Of a stretch of DNA of 64,000 nt, positions 9,339 through 17,565 are shown one piece after another. The stretch is from Streptomyces sp. HmicA12. Its GTDB lineage: Bacteria > Actinomycetota > Actinomycetes > Streptomycetales > Streptomycetaceae. Where the stretch lies: positions 124,206-188,205 of the forward strand of contig NZ_KB891798.1 in NCBI RefSeq assembly GCF_000373565.1. The letters run 5' to 3'. The notes below the pieces were generated by a model. That model had not been told where the DNA came from. It ran no database searches and saw only the letters and a list, made by a program, of their open reading frames with translations. Numbering within the stretch: the first letter of the stretch is position 1; each line of letters opens with the position of its first letter. Both the position numbers and the translations under genes were made by a program.

Positions 9339-10264
9339 AGCGAACCTCGCAGTTCTTCTTCCAGGTGAAGTCCGGCGGTCAGGCCGGACAGGGTGTCGCT
9401 GCCCGAGGTGTGACCGACGGCCAGCACCTTGCGGGCAGGAACGTGCAGTGCCTGCGGGGGGCGGGTCGTGTCCGCCAACTCCCGCAGTACGTCGATGAGG
9501 TCGCCCCGCACGCGGCCCTCGACGGCCTCGAAGAGCGTCGCGTGCGACAGGTCGGTGGTGCGCCCGAGATGTGCGGGCAGCACGTCGCGCAGTACGGGGG
9601 TGAGGTGGGCCAGCGCGCTGCCGGGCAGAGCGGCGACCAGTGCGAGGCCCCCGAGGAAGTCGTCGCCGGCCGGGGTGAGTCCGGGGCCGAGACCGAGGAG
9701 GGAGAGGACGCCCGCGCGGATGCCGGGCACGTCCCGGGCCCGGACCGCGGCGAGCAGGCGTGTGCGCCCGTCGTCGAGGGCGCGGGCGACGGCCTGCTCC
9801 ATCAGTCCCGCACCGGGAGCCGCGCCGAGCATGCCGCCCCTCGCCCCGTGTGCGTCGTTCAGCCGCTCCAGGGCGTCGGCGGCGGCCGCGAGGGCGCCGG
9901 GGGCGAGGTGCGCGAGGGACGGCGCGACGGCATGCCAGGGAAGGGCTTCGGCCGTGGTGACGAGCAGCGGATGCCGGGCGGATCCGAGCCGAAGATTCCC
10001 TTCCGCGAACGTCACGCTCCCGCCCGCCGCGAGCTCGGTTCCCGTCCAGTCCGCGAGGTCGAGGACCAGCGTCCTGGGGGCATCGCCCGCGGTACGGGCG
10101 GCGAGTGCGACGAGCGTTCCGTCCGGAGTGAGTAGATTGACGACACGGGCGAAGACGGAGTGGACGCTCCCCGTGCCGGTCAACGGGCGCAGATGGTCGA
10201 GGAGTTCGGCGTCGCCGGAGAGCGCGCGTACGCCACGCGCCTCGACGGATGCGTCGCGGTTCAT
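9335..10264 (-). CDS. ylbF: DUF2877 protein, YlbF/AllH-like subunit
   Basis: 309 aa. The C-terminal block LSLLGLGPGLTPAGDDFLGGLALV is the signature of DUF2877 proteins; E. coli YlbF (AllH) is the third component of oxamic transcarbamylase. First gene of the minus-strand operon ylbF-fdrA-ylbE-permease, joined to fdrA by a GTGA overlap. The ATG at 10264 is preceded by a leader of about 100 nt containing a four-fold 10-bp repeat and, further up, the TGGTATACCA operator shared with carbamate kinase. Confidence 0.85.
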   Translation of the reverse strand: MNRDASVEARGVRALSGDAELLDHLRPLTGTGSVHSVFARVVNLLTPDGTLVALAARTAGDAPRTLVLDLADWTGTELAAGGSVTFAEGNLRLGSARHPLLVTTAEALPWHAVAPSLAHLAPGALAAAADALERLNDAHGARGGMLGAAPGAGLMEQAVARALDDGRTRLLAAVRARDVPGIRAGVLSLLGLGPGLTPAGDDFLGGLALVAALPGSALAHLTPVLRDVLPAHLGRTTDLSHATLFEAVEGRVRGDLIDVLRELADTTRPPQALHVPARKVLAVGHTSGSDTLSGLTAGLHLEEELRGSL

Positions 10265-10280
10265 CGTCACGCCCTCCTCG

Positions 10281-10320
10281 CTGTGTCTCGCTGTGTCTCG
10301 CCGTGTCTCGCCGTGTCCCG
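10281..10320. repeat. Four tandem 10-bp repeats in ylbF leader
   Basis: Four back-to-back copies, CTGTGTCTCG twice, then CCGTGTCTCG and CCGTGTCCCG, in register with no spacer. They lie in the predicted untranslated leader of ylbF, 17 bp from its start codon. Could be slippage or a binding array; no known function. Confidence 0.8.
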
Positions 10321-10366
10321 TCGTGCGAAAACTGGCCCGACAGCGCCCCTCTCGGATCACTGACAT

Positions 10367-10376
10367 TGGTATACCA
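10367..10376. promoter_or_regulatory. GntR (FadR-subfamily) operator between ylbF and arcC
   Basis: TGGTATACCA is a perfect 10-bp palindrome fitting the FadR-subfamily pattern (GT..AC half-sites, TnGTnnnACnA type). It lies in the divergent ylbF/arcC gap, 57 bp from the arcC start. A second copy (GGTATACCATT) stands in front of the MFS gene at 11392. The likely binder is the GntR protein encoded at 12859-13512. Confidence 0.7.
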
Positions 10377-10432
10377 TTCGGCGTCTCGTAGGCGAACACA
10401 AGTGCCAGCACGGAACAGCAAGGGAAAATCAC

Positions 10433-11368
10433 ATGCGCATCGTCGTCGCTCTCGGAGGCAACGCCCTCGCCCGCCGCGGTGAACCCATGACGGCCGACCA
10501 CCTGCGCGCCAACGTCCGCGGGGCCTGCCAGGCCCTGGCCGGTCTCGCCCGCGAGCACGAGGTCGTCATCACCCACGGCAACGGCCCGCAGGTCGGTCTG
10601 CTGGCGCTGCAGAACCTCGCCTACCAGGACGTGGCGGCGTACCCGCTGGACATTCTCGGCGCCGAGACCCAGGGCATGATCGGCTACGTCATCCAGCAGG
10701 AGCTGTCCAATGCCCTGGTCGGCGAGCGCGAGGTGGCCGCGATCGTGACCACGACCGAGGTCGACGAGGCCGATCCGGCCTTCGAGCGCCCGACCAAGCT
10801 CATCGGCCCGACCTACTCCGCGCAGGACGCCGCCGAGGCCGCGGCCGAGTACCGGTGGACGATCGCCAAGGACGGCGGCGCCTTCCGCCGCGTCGTCCCG
10901 TCCCCGCACCCGCTGCGCATCATGCAGGCGCCGCTGGTCTCCACCCTGCTCGACCAGGGCACGCTCGTCGTCTGCGTCGGCGGTGGCGGTGTGCCGGTGC
11001 GCACCGACTCCAAGGGCCGCCAGATCGGCATGCAGGCCGTGGTCGACAAGGACGCCGCGAGCGCCGCCCTCACCGCGGACCTCGGCGCGGACATGCTGAT
11101 CATGCTCACCGACGGCGACTTCGTCAGCGAGAACTGGGGCACCCCCGAGCAGCGCGACATCCTGACCGCCTCGCCCGAGGGCCTGGCCACGATGGAGTTC
11201 GCCGAGGGCTCGATGCAGCCGAAGGTCGAGGCCGCGGTGCGCGTCGCCCGGGCCGGCGGCCGCGCACTGATCGGCCCCCTCGACCGTCTCGACGACCTGC
11301 TGGCCCGCGAGGTCGGCACCGAGATCCGCGCCGACGTGCCGGGCGAGGTCGTCTTCGTCGGCGCCTGA
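10433..11368 (+). CDS. arcC: Carbamate kinase
   Basis: 311 aa, full length for the family. It opens with RIVVALGGNALARRGEPM, the amino-acid-kinase nucleotide loop, followed by ITHGNGPQVGLL and CVGGGGVPV, and KDAASAALTADLGADMLIMLTDG for the phosphate-binding half. The enzyme converts carbamoyl phosphate and ADP to ATP, ammonia and CO2, so it recovers the energy of the FdrA/YlbE/YlbF reaction. An AAGGGAA ribosome site precedes the ATG. Divergent from ylbF across a shared GntR-type operator; no arginine deiminase genes are nearby, which argues for the ureide/oxamate role. Confidence 0.93.
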   Translation: MRIVVALGGNALARRGEPMTADHLRANVRGACQALAGLAREHEVVITHGNGPQVGLLALQNLAYQDVAAYPLDILGAETQGMIGYVIQQELSNALVGEREVAAIVTTTEVDEADPAFERPTKLIGPTYSAQDAAEAAAEYRWTIAKDGGAFRRVVPSPHPLRIMQAPLVSTLLDQGTLVVCVGGGGVPVRTDSKGRQIGMQAVVDKDAASAALTADLGADMLIMLTDGDFVSENWGTPEQRDILTASPEGLATMEFAEGSMQPKVEAAVRVARAGGRALIGPLDRLDDLLAREVGTEIRADVPGEVVFVGA

Positions 11369-11391
11369 CGCCACGCCTGCCCAGGTTGTTC

Positions 11392-11399
11392 GGTATACC
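11392..11399. promoter_or_regulatory. Second GntR-type operator, upstream of MFS gene
   Basis: GGTATACC followed by ATT repeats the core and right flank of the 10367 operator (shared TTnGGTATACCATT). It lies in the 143-bp gap between arcC and the MFS gene, which therefore probably has its own promoter under the same regulator. Confidence 0.65.
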
Positions 11400-11511
11400 A
11401 TTTCGCGGCCGCCCGCTCCGTCATACGTTCTCGTACCTGCCCCGGGCGCCCGCCGCGCGTCCGGTCGGCCGCGGGCATGGCCGAGCGACAACAGGAGAGG
11501 AGCACGACCCG

Positions 11512-12819
11512 GTGCGGAACAGCGCGAGGGACGCGCCCCCGTCGACCACCACCTCCGGCCGGGCGGGACCGCTCGCCTCGCTGCGCGAGAGCCCTGGCTT
11601 CCGGGCCCTGTGGATCTCGAACGTCTTCTTCTTCGGCGGTGCGTGGATCCAGACGATGGTGCTCGGCTGGATCGTCTTCGAGACGACCCGCTCGGAGCTG
11701 CTGCTCGCCGTGTTCACCGCGGTGCGGCTCGCGCCCATGCTGCTCGGCCCGCTCGCCGGTGTGCTCTCCGACCGTCACGATCGCGTACGTTTGCTGACCA
11801 TCGCCTGCGGGTGGGCGCTCGGCGCCGCCGGCACGGTGGCGGCGCTGGAGTCGACGACGCGGGTGCCCTACTGGGCCCTGGTCCTGGGCGGCCTCGCCAT
11901 CGGGCTGGCCCAGTCGCCGTCCCAGCCCGCGCGTTCCGCGCTCGTCCTCTCCCTGGTGGGCCGGCGCAATCTGAGCAACGCCAACGCCCTCAACGCGATG
12001 GCGATGAACATGACCCAGGTGATCGGCCCGGCCCTCGGCGGCGCGCTCATCAGCGCGTTCGGCTCCGCCGCCGCGCTGTGGATCTCGGCGTGCTGGTACG
12101 CGGCCTCGCTGCTCGCGCTGTGGCCGCTGCTCCGGTCGGGCCGCGTCCCGCTCGCCGACGGCAGCGATGCGGCCGGGCCCGACGCCAACGGTCGGCACGA
12201 CGGCGGCCAGTCGGTGACGGCCATGCTCGTCGACGGGGTGCGCTCGATCCTGCGCAGCCGGCTCGCCGCGGGCGTGCTCGGCGTGACGCTGGCGGCGAAC
12301 GTCCTGCTGTGGCCCATCCATCAGGCCTTCATGCCCGTCTTCGCCAAGGAGTCGCTCGGCCTCGACGCGGACGGCCTGGGGTGGCTGCTGACCTGCGGGG
12401 GCGTCGGAGGCCTCGTGGGCTCACTGGTGATCGCCGCCCTCGGCGATTTTCCTTTCAAGGGCGGCCTGTTCGTCTTCGGGACCGCGGGCTGGGCGGCGCT
12501 GTGGGCGTTGTTCGCGCTCTCCCATCAGGTGGCGGTGTCGTTCGCGCTGATGGCCGGGATCGGTGTCCTGAGTGCCGCGTTCGGCGTCCTGCAGACGACG
12601 CTGCTGCTGATGACGACCGAACCGGCCGTGCAGGGACGGGCGTTGGGCGTCCAGGAACTGGCCATCGGCGTGATGCCGCTGTCCTCGCTCTGCCTCGGGG
12701 CGGCGGCGCAGTACGGGGGAGTCGGGGTGACCACCTTCGTCAGCGCGCTGCTCCTCATCACGTTCCTGGCCGTTCTCGCGCTCCGCATGCCGCGGCTGTG
12801 GCGCTACAGCGGGGTCTGA
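11512..12819 (+). CDS. MFS transporter (EntS/MFS_3-like)
   Basis: 435 aa, about 12 helices. The start chosen is GTG at 11512, with AGGAGAGG upstream (12-nt spacing). FRALWISNVFFFGGAWIQTMVLGW and LAPMLLGPLAGVLSDRHDRVRLL (motif A) are typical of the MFS_3/enterobactin-exporter-like group; MNMTQVIGPALGGALISAFGSAAALW is the motif C region. In this locus it may import a substrate or export an end product such as oxamate. That assignment rests only on the shared operator and neighbourhood. Confidence 0.8.
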   Translation: MRNSARDAPPSTTTSGRAGPLASLRESPGFRALWISNVFFFGGAWIQTMVLGWIVFETTRSELLLAVFTAVRLAPMLLGPLAGVLSDRHDRVRLLTIACGWALGAAGTVAALESTTRVPYWALVLGGLAIGLAQSPSQPARSALVLSLVGRRNLSNANALNAMAMNMTQVIGPALGGALISAFGSAAALWISACWYAASLLALWPLLRSGRVPLADGSDAAGPDANGRHDGGQSVTAMLVDGVRSILRSRLAAGVLGVTLAANVLLWPIHQAFMPVFAKESLGLDADGLGWLLTCGGVGGLVGSLVIAALGDFPFKGGLFVFGTAGWAALWALFALSHQVAVSFALMAGIGVLSAAFGVLQTTLLLMTTEPAVQGRALGVQELAIGVMPLSSLCLGAAAQYGGVGVTTFVSALLLITFLAVLALRMPRLWRYSGV

Positions 12820-12858
12820 ACCGGGGCACTGCCGGGCCCCGCCCGCCCCGCCCGCGGG

Positions 12859-13512
12859 TCAGACCTGCGCGGGCCTGCCCTGATGTGCCGCTGCCGCCGA
12901 CTCGCTCGTCGCCAGATGACGCTCGGCCAGCTCCTCCACGCGCCGCACGTCCCTCGCCTCGATCGCCCGGTACAGGTCCTCGTGCTCCTCGGCCACGGCG
13001 GTGAAGTCGTCGTGCTGGGCGAGCAGCCACCGCATGCGGCTGCTCAGGGTCTCGTTCAATTCGCTGAGCAGCGCGTTGTCGGCCAGTTCGGTGACCGTCT
13101 CGTGGAAGTCCGCCGCCGCGCGCCGGGCCGTGGCGCCGTCGCCCCTGGCCGCGGCCGCCAGTTCGACGTCGAGGTCGGAGCGCAGCTTGTCGAGGCCCGC
13201 GCGGGTGCGGCGCTGTGCGGCGAGCCGGAACCCGAGGGTCTCCAGGGCGGACCTGACCTCGCCGAGGTCCGCGACGTCGGAGGCGCTGAACTCGCGGACG
13301 ACGGCCCAGGTGCGCGGACGCGGCGTCACGAGTCCTTCGCTCGCCAGGTCGCGCAAGGCGTCGCGGACGGGCAGCCGGCTCACTCCCAGTTCCTGGGCGA
13401 TCTCCCGCTCCACCAACTTGCTGCCCGGCGCCCGCGTCCCGTCGATGATCTGGTCACGCAGGGTGCGCATGACCCGCTCCGACTCGGGGGTGAAATCCTC
13501 AACGCCTGTCAT
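12859..13512 (-). CDS. GntR-family regulator with FCD domain
   Basis: 217 aa. Residues 10-75 form the GntR winged helix (LRDQIIDGTRAPGSKLVEREIAQELGVSRLPVRDALRDLASEGLV) and the rest is a helical FCD ligand domain with the metal-binding positions visible (DFHETV, EEHEDLYRAI, AERHLA). The ATG at 13512 is used; an upstream in-frame ATG would lie beyond a strong hairpin. FCD regulators sense carboxylates, consistent with an oxamate, oxalurate or ureidoglycolate signal. Located convergently behind the MFS gene; the GGTATACC sites at 10367 and 11392 are its probable targets. Confidence 0.87.
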   Translation of the reverse strand: MTGVEDFTPESERVMRTLRDQIIDGTRAPGSKLVEREIAQELGVSRLPVRDALRDLASEGLVTPRPRTWAVVREFSASDVADLGEVRSALETLGFRLAAQRRTRAGLDKLRSDLDVELAAAARGDGATARRAAADFHETVTELADNALLSELNETLSSRMRWLLAQHDDFTAVAEEHEDLYRAIEARDVRRVEELAERHLATSESAAAAHQGRPAQV

Positions 13513-13529
13513 GGCGCCATTGTCCCATT

Positions 13530-13556
13530 GCAGGTCGCGACACCTTCGCGACCTGC
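13530..13556. terminator. Perfect 11-bp hairpin behind GH2 gene / in front of gntR
   Basis: GCAGGTCGCGA and its exact complement are separated by 5 nt. It sits 38 bp after the GH2 stop and 18 bp before the gntR ATG on the same strand. It is most simply a terminator protecting gntR from read-through, but with no U-run; an operator role is possible. Confidence 0.6.
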
Positions 13557-13593
13557 GACGGGACACCCGGCCACCGGCGCCGGGGGACCGGGG

Positions 13594-15969
13594 TCAGGGC
13601 GCCCAGGGTGCCTCCACGGCCCAGGTCGTGTCCTCGGTGAACAGGCTCGGGTTGTCCGCGGCGCGGGACCCGCCGGGGACGGCGAGGTACACCTCGGAGT
13701 TGTAGTGACGCAGGTACTGGCCCGGGTAGTTCTGGGCCATCAGCCGCACGCCGCCCTGCCCCGGCACCGCGCAGAACGTGGCGTCCGCGCGGAACAGCGC
13801 CGAGCCGTCACCGGCCTCCCGGTGCACCCGGAACTCGCGGTGGCGCAGATACTCGCCGGGATAGTTGCGCGACTCGAAGGAGTAGCAGGAACTGTCGGCC
13901 AGGCCGGGCACGATCCGCCAGGTGGCGTCGTTCTTCAGCAGGTCGCTGCTGCCGCTGTTCACGACCTCCGTGTAGGCGAGGGCATCCCGGTGCCGGATGT
14001 ACCGGTCGGTGTAGCCGGGGGTGGTGACCCGCAGCGACTTCAGGCCGGTGGGCAGAGTCGTCGGTGCCGAGGGACTCTTCGAGGCGTTGATCAGGGCCTG
14101 GTTCGCCGCCTTGACCCGTGCGGCGTCGACCTTGACGACCTGACGGTCGTACGTCATCAGGCCGTTGACCTCGTTCTCGACGTCCGTGATCTCCGTGTAG
14201 ACCGACGCCGAAAGACCGGTCGGCATCTGCTGCAGGCGCAGCGCGTCGATCAGGCCGATGAAGCGGTTGTTCAGGTGGACGGCATCGGCCTGGTCCTCGT
14301 ACGAGAAGCCGTTGCCCGGCGACCACTCGTGGCCCGACACCCGGAGTCCCAGTCCGCCGTACTCGCCGAGGACGGCGGCGCGGGTCGAGGACGGTTTGGT
14401 CACGCCGGGGCCCACGTAGACGTGGTTGTCGATCACATCGCCGTTGCCGCCGTCGACCGAGCCGCAGCAGTTGACGCCGCTCATGTTGTCGACCAGGCGC
14501 GAGGGATCGGCCGCCTTCACCTTGTCGGCGATGCGGGCCTGGTCGTACTGGCCCCAGCCCTCGTTCTGATTCACCCACATCACGAGCGACGGTGAACTGC
14601 GGTGCTCGTCGATGATCTGGTCGAACTCCGCCTCCCACTGGGTGCGGGCGGCCGAGTCCGGTGTGCGGGTGTCCATCGCGGGCATGTCCTGCCACACGAG
14701 CAGCCCGAGCCGGTCGGCCCAGTAGAACCAGCGCTGCGGTTCGACCTTGATGTGCTTGCGCACCATGTTGAAGCCGAGGTCCTTGTGCTTCTGGAGGTCG
14801 TACTTGAGGGCGTCGTCGGTGGGTGCGGTGTAGATGCCGTCCGGCCAGTACCCCTGGTCGAGGGTGCCGGTCTGGAACACGAACTTGCCGTTGAGCAGGA
14901 GGCGTTGCCTGCCGTCGACCGTGCCGCGCGAGATCGACCGCATGCCGGAGTAGCTGCCGACGGAGTCGGACACCGTGGAGCCGGAGACGAGGTCGGCCTT
15001 CACGTCGTACAGGAACGGGTCGTCCGGCGACCAGAGGTGCGGGTTCGTGATGCGGACCGTCAGCTGCGAACCGATCGCGCCGGTCGCCGTGCCCACCGTC
15101 GTGCCGCCGGAACTGACCGTGACGCGCGCGCTCTGGCCACTGATCCCGGTGCCCTGGACGGTCACCCGCAGCGTCGAGTCGGACAGGTTCGGCACCATGT
15201 CGAGGCGGGTGATGTGGGCGGACGCGGTGGGCTCCAGCCACACGGTCTGCCAGATGCCGGAGGCCGCGGTGTAGAAGATGCCGCCGCCGGGATGGGGCGT
15301 CACGTCGTTGATGCGCTGCTTGCCCACGGCCTGGCCGCCGGTCTGGGTCGGGTCGAACACCGAGACCACGATGGTGTTGGTGCCGCCGTTCAGCAGCGGC
15401 GTGATGTCGTAGCCGAAGGCGTCATAGCCGCCGCTGTGGGCGGCGCCCGCCTGCTGCCCGTTCACCCACACCGTCGTACGCCAGTCACTGGCACCGAAGT
15501 TGAGCTGGACACGGCGGCCGTTCCAGCCCGACGGCACGGTGAACGTGCGCTTGTACCAGAGCTTGTCGTTCTGGGTGATCTTCCGCTGGATGCCGGAGAG
15601 CGCGGATTCCGCGACGAACGGGACGCGGATCTGATCGGTGAAAGCGGCCGGCTGTCCGGCGTCGGCCGAGGTGACGGCGAAGTCCCAAATCCCTTTGAGA
15701 TTGGCCCAGTCGGGCCGTGTCAGCTGCGGTCGCGGATACTCCGGCAGCGGATTGTCCCGGGACACCTGGTCGGTCCACGGCGTGGTCATCGGCGCCGGTT
15801 TCGGTGTCCAGGCGGCGCGGGCGGCCTGGGCCGCGGGTGCCAGGGTGGTGGCGCCGCAGAGCATCAGGGCGAGGACGCTCAGCAGGATGCCGAGGGTGTG
15901 GCCTGGCCGAAAGGCCGGGTGCGGAAGCGCGGGGCGCGTCGATCTGAGCCGAGTGGGCCGGTGGTGCAT
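13594..15969 (-). CDS. Secreted GH2-family glycosidase with C-terminal AbfB domain
   Basis: 791 aa. The ATG at 15969 has GAGGAG 6 nt upstream. Signal peptide at residues 1-50 (hydrophobic LGILLSVLALMLCGATTLA, cleavage near AQA). A GH2 sugar-binding jelly roll covers about 80-250 (KLWYKRTFTVPSGWNGRRVQLNFGA), an Ig-like domain 250-345, and the TIM barrel 350-600 with probable acid/base Glu470 (WVNQNEGW) and nucleophile Glu536 (VLGEYGG). Residues 645-790 form a beta-trefoil AbfB (CBM42-like arabinose-binding) domain with repeated YPGEYLRH / YPGQYLRH motifs. Likely degrades arabinose- or galactose-decorated plant polymers outside the cell; exact bond not determinable. Confidence 0.88.
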   Translation of the reverse strand: MHHRPTRLRSTRPALPHPAFRPGHTLGILLSVLALMLCGATTLAPAAQAARAAWTPKPAPMTTPWTDQVSRDNPLPEYPRPQLTRPDWANLKGIWDFAVTSADAGQPAAFTDQIRVPFVAESALSGIQRKITQNDKLWYKRTFTVPSGWNGRRVQLNFGASDWRTTVWVNGQQAGAAHSGGYDAFGYDITPLLNGGTNTIVVSVFDPTQTGGQAVGKQRINDVTPHPGGGIFYTAASGIWQTVWLEPTASAHITRLDMVPNLSDSTLRVTVQGTGISGQSARVTVSSGGTTVGTATGAIGSQLTVRITNPHLWSPDDPFLYDVKADLVSGSTVSDSVGSYSGMRSISRGTVDGRQRLLLNGKFVFQTGTLDQGYWPDGIYTAPTDDALKYDLQKHKDLGFNMVRKHIKVEPQRWFYWADRLGLLVWQDMPAMDTRTPDSAARTQWEAEFDQIIDEHRSSPSLVMWVNQNEGWGQYDQARIADKVKAADPSRLVDNMSGVNCCGSVDGGNGDVIDNHVYVGPGVTKPSSTRAAVLGEYGGLGLRVSGHEWSPGNGFSYEDQADAVHLNNRFIGLIDALRLQQMPTGLSASVYTEITDVENEVNGLMTYDRQVVKVDAARVKAANQALINASKSPSAPTTLPTGLKSLRVTTPGYTDRYIRHRDALAYTEVVNSGSSDLLKNDATWRIVPGLADSSCYSFESRNYPGEYLRHREFRVHREAGDGSALFRADATFCAVPGQGGVRLMAQNYPGQYLRHYNSEVYLAVPGGSRAADNPSLFTEDTTWAVEAPWAP

Positions 15970-16161
15970 CGGAGCTCCTCGTGTCGCAGGGCGCGGCCGG
16001 GTGGCCGCAGGACGGCTGAACGGAGGTGCTGGAGCACGTGGAGTGCCCGCTGATCCTTGCAACGCTGCACAGGGGTGGCACGTATGAGGGGCAAGAGAGG
16101 TGAATCTGCCGCCGTCACCCCACCGTCACCTGGCAAGGGGCTTGGATCGTGCGCCGCACTA

Positions 16162-16175
16162 TTACATCGTTGTAA
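16162..16175. promoter_or_regulatory. Possible LacI-type operator upstream of GH2 gene
   Basis: TTACATCGTTGTAA has perfect 5-bp arms (TTACA/TGTAA) around a CG centre. A weaker relative, TGCAACGCTGCA, lies at 16058-16069, 105 bp away centre to centre. Both are in the GH2 upstream region. The rest of 15970-16290 holds no gene I can support. Confidence 0.4.
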
Positions 16176-16293
16176 GGAGAGTTTCTATGCACTGGCTGAG
16201 GGCGCGTCAACGCCTCGGACACGCCAATCTGCCGTGCGCGGGAAATCGCCCCCTTCGCTGTTGACCGGCCTGGAGGCGTGGTGCGCCCGTACA

Positions 16294-16372
16294 GCCGTGA
16301 TGCCGGTGACCTTCGAGCAGGTCACCGGCATCACGGCAGTCACACGTCTTACGCCCCTACGCCACAGGGGCG
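16294..16372 (-). terminator. Double hairpin terminator behind thioesterase gene
   Basis: A perfect 18-bp stem (16294-16311 with 16320-16337, 8-nt loop) is followed by a second stem CGCCCCT/AGGGGCG (16352-16358 with 16366-16372). They begin 8 bp after the stop of the minus-strand thioesterase gene. There is no U-tract, as is usual in Streptomyces terminators. Confidence 0.8.
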
Positions 16373-16379
16373 AACCCGG

Positions 16380-16949
16380 TTACGCGGACGCGGGCGCCGA
16401 CTGGGACCCGGGCACCGGGAACAGCAGGCAGCTGCTGGTGGCGTGCGCGAGCAGGCGGTCGTTCGCATCGACCAACTGGGCCTGGGCGAGGGCGGTGCGG
16501 CGACCGGCGTTGAGCACCGTGCCGATGGCGCGCACCCGGCCGGTGTCCACGGTGATCGGCCGCAGGAACTTCACCGTCAGGTCGAGCGAGGTGTAGGCCA
16601 TCCCCTGCGGGAGGACGGACTGAACGGCGCAGCCCGCGGCGGAGTCGAGCAGCGTGGCGAACACACCGCCGTGCACACTCCCGATCGGGTTGTAGTGCTC
16701 CTCGCCGGGCACCAGCGAGAACACGGCCCGGCCGTGTTCCACCTCGTCCAGGCCGAAGTCGAGCGTCTGGCCGACGGGCGGTCTCGCGATACGGCCCGCC
16801 TGCATCTCACGCAGGAAGTCGAGCCCGCTCATCCCGGTCGCCGCTTGCGCCGGAATCGCGGGATCGTCCCAGCTGTACGTACGCGTTCGCCCCACAGTCC
16901 AGCGCCTTCCTCTGACCGTCGAAGTCATCACCACCAGATGGACAGCCAT
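16380..16949 (-). CDS. PaaI-like hotdog-fold acyl-CoA thioesterase
   Basis: 189 aa. The hotdog core is clear: HYNPIGSVHGGVFATLLDSAAGCAVQS is the PaaI-type motif (HGG followed by the acidic LLDSA helix), and AYTSLDLTVKFLRPI and RRTALAQAQLVDANDRLLAHATSSCLLF complete the fold. It should hydrolyse an acyl- or aryl-CoA thioester. The ATG at 16949 lies only about ten bases from the predicted transcription start; the ATG at 16928 (MTSTVRG) is a plausible alternative. Divergent from the HxlR regulator, its probable controller. Confidence 0.83.
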   Translation of the reverse strand: MAVHLVVMTSTVRGRRWTVGRTRTYSWDDPAIPAQAATGMSGLDFLREMQAGRIARPPVGQTLDFGLDEVEHGRAVFSLVPGEEHYNPIGSVHGGVFATLLDSAAGCAVQSVLPQGMAYTSLDLTVKFLRPITVDTGRVRAIGTVLNAGRRTALAQAQLVDANDRLLAHATSSCLLFPVPGSQSAPASA

Positions 16950-16994
16950 CTGACTTTTCCAAATGAAGCTAGCTGGAGCTCATCTGACTGTCAA
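16947..16994 (-). promoter_or_regulatory. Thioesterase promoter with HxlR-type direct repeats
   Basis: On the minus strand TTGACA (16989-16994), a 17-bp spacer and TAGCTT (16966-16971) form a good sigma70-type promoter. The 9-mer CATCTGACT occurs at 16947-16955 and 16981-16989, the second copy touching the -35 box. A regulator bound there, probably the divergently encoded HxlR protein, would control access. Confidence 0.6.
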
Positions 16995-17024
16995 TGACGA
17001 AGCCAGCGGCCGTACGATGGCGGG

Positions 17025-17498
17025 ATGGAGTGGCTTGAGGTGAGCACGGAGAACTGTCCCGTCCAGCGCACGCTCGACGTGGTGGGGGAGAAGTGGACGC
17101 TGCTGATCCTGCGCGACGCCGTCAACGGGGTGCGCCGCTTCGACGACTTCCACCGCCACATCGGCCTGTCGGAAGCCGTCCTCAGCGACCGACTGCGCAA
17201 GCTCACGGCGGCCGGAATCCTGACGACGGTTCCCTACCGCGAGCCGGGCAGCCGTTCCCGTAACGAATACCGCCTGACCGCCAAGGGCTGGGACCTGTGG
17301 CCCGTCCTGGTCGCGCTGAGCCAGTGGGGCGAAACCCACGCCCTTGACCCGGAGGGTCCCGGCCCCGTTCTGGACGTCACCCACACCGACTGCGGGGCTC
17401 CGGTCCACGTGACGGTCCAGTGCGCCGCCGAGCACGTCACCCTCGCCCCGCGGGACGTCACCGCCCGGCCGGGACCGGGGGCCCGGCGCCGGTCGTGA
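17025..17498 (+). CDS. HxlR-family transcriptional regulator
   Basis: 157 aa. The N-terminus MEWLEVSTENCPVQRTLDVVGEKWTLLILRD is the standard HxlR start with a conserved cysteine (Cys11), the position that senses thiol stress in some members. The winged helix follows (RRFDDFHRHIGLSEAVLSDRLRKLTAAGIL, YREPGSRSRNEYRLTAKG). The last 50 residues are an unrelated Pro/Gly/Arg-rich tail. Divergent from the thioesterase, with direct repeats in the shared gap. Confidence 0.88.
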   Translation: MEWLEVSTENCPVQRTLDVVGEKWTLLILRDAVNGVRRFDDFHRHIGLSEAVLSDRLRKLTAAGILTTVPYREPGSRSRNEYRLTAKGWDLWPVLVALSQWGETHALDPEGPGPVLDVTHTDCGAPVHVTVQCAAEHVTLAPRDVTARPGPGARRRS

Positions 17499-17565
17499 GC
17501 GGCGGCGTGCGGCCGACCTCGTCCATCGCCACCTGGCTGGATGGGTCGGCGCAGTGGTACCTGGA

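Noticed and set aside
10281..10320. Ten-bp repeats considered as a CRISPR remnant
   Set aside because: No spacers, repeat too short and no cas genes; they are direct tandem copies.
7791..10421. A single 876-codon frame spanning fdrA and beyond
   Set aside because: Only the part from GTG 9338 matches FdrA; the upstream part is antisense-like Arg-rich noise overlapping ylbF.
13808..15241. Long arginine/proline-rich open frames on both strands over GH2, PPDK, PatA-like and MFS genes
   Set aside because: They are shadows produced by the high third-position GC of real genes; they lack ribosome sites, recognisable domains and normal amino-acid composition.
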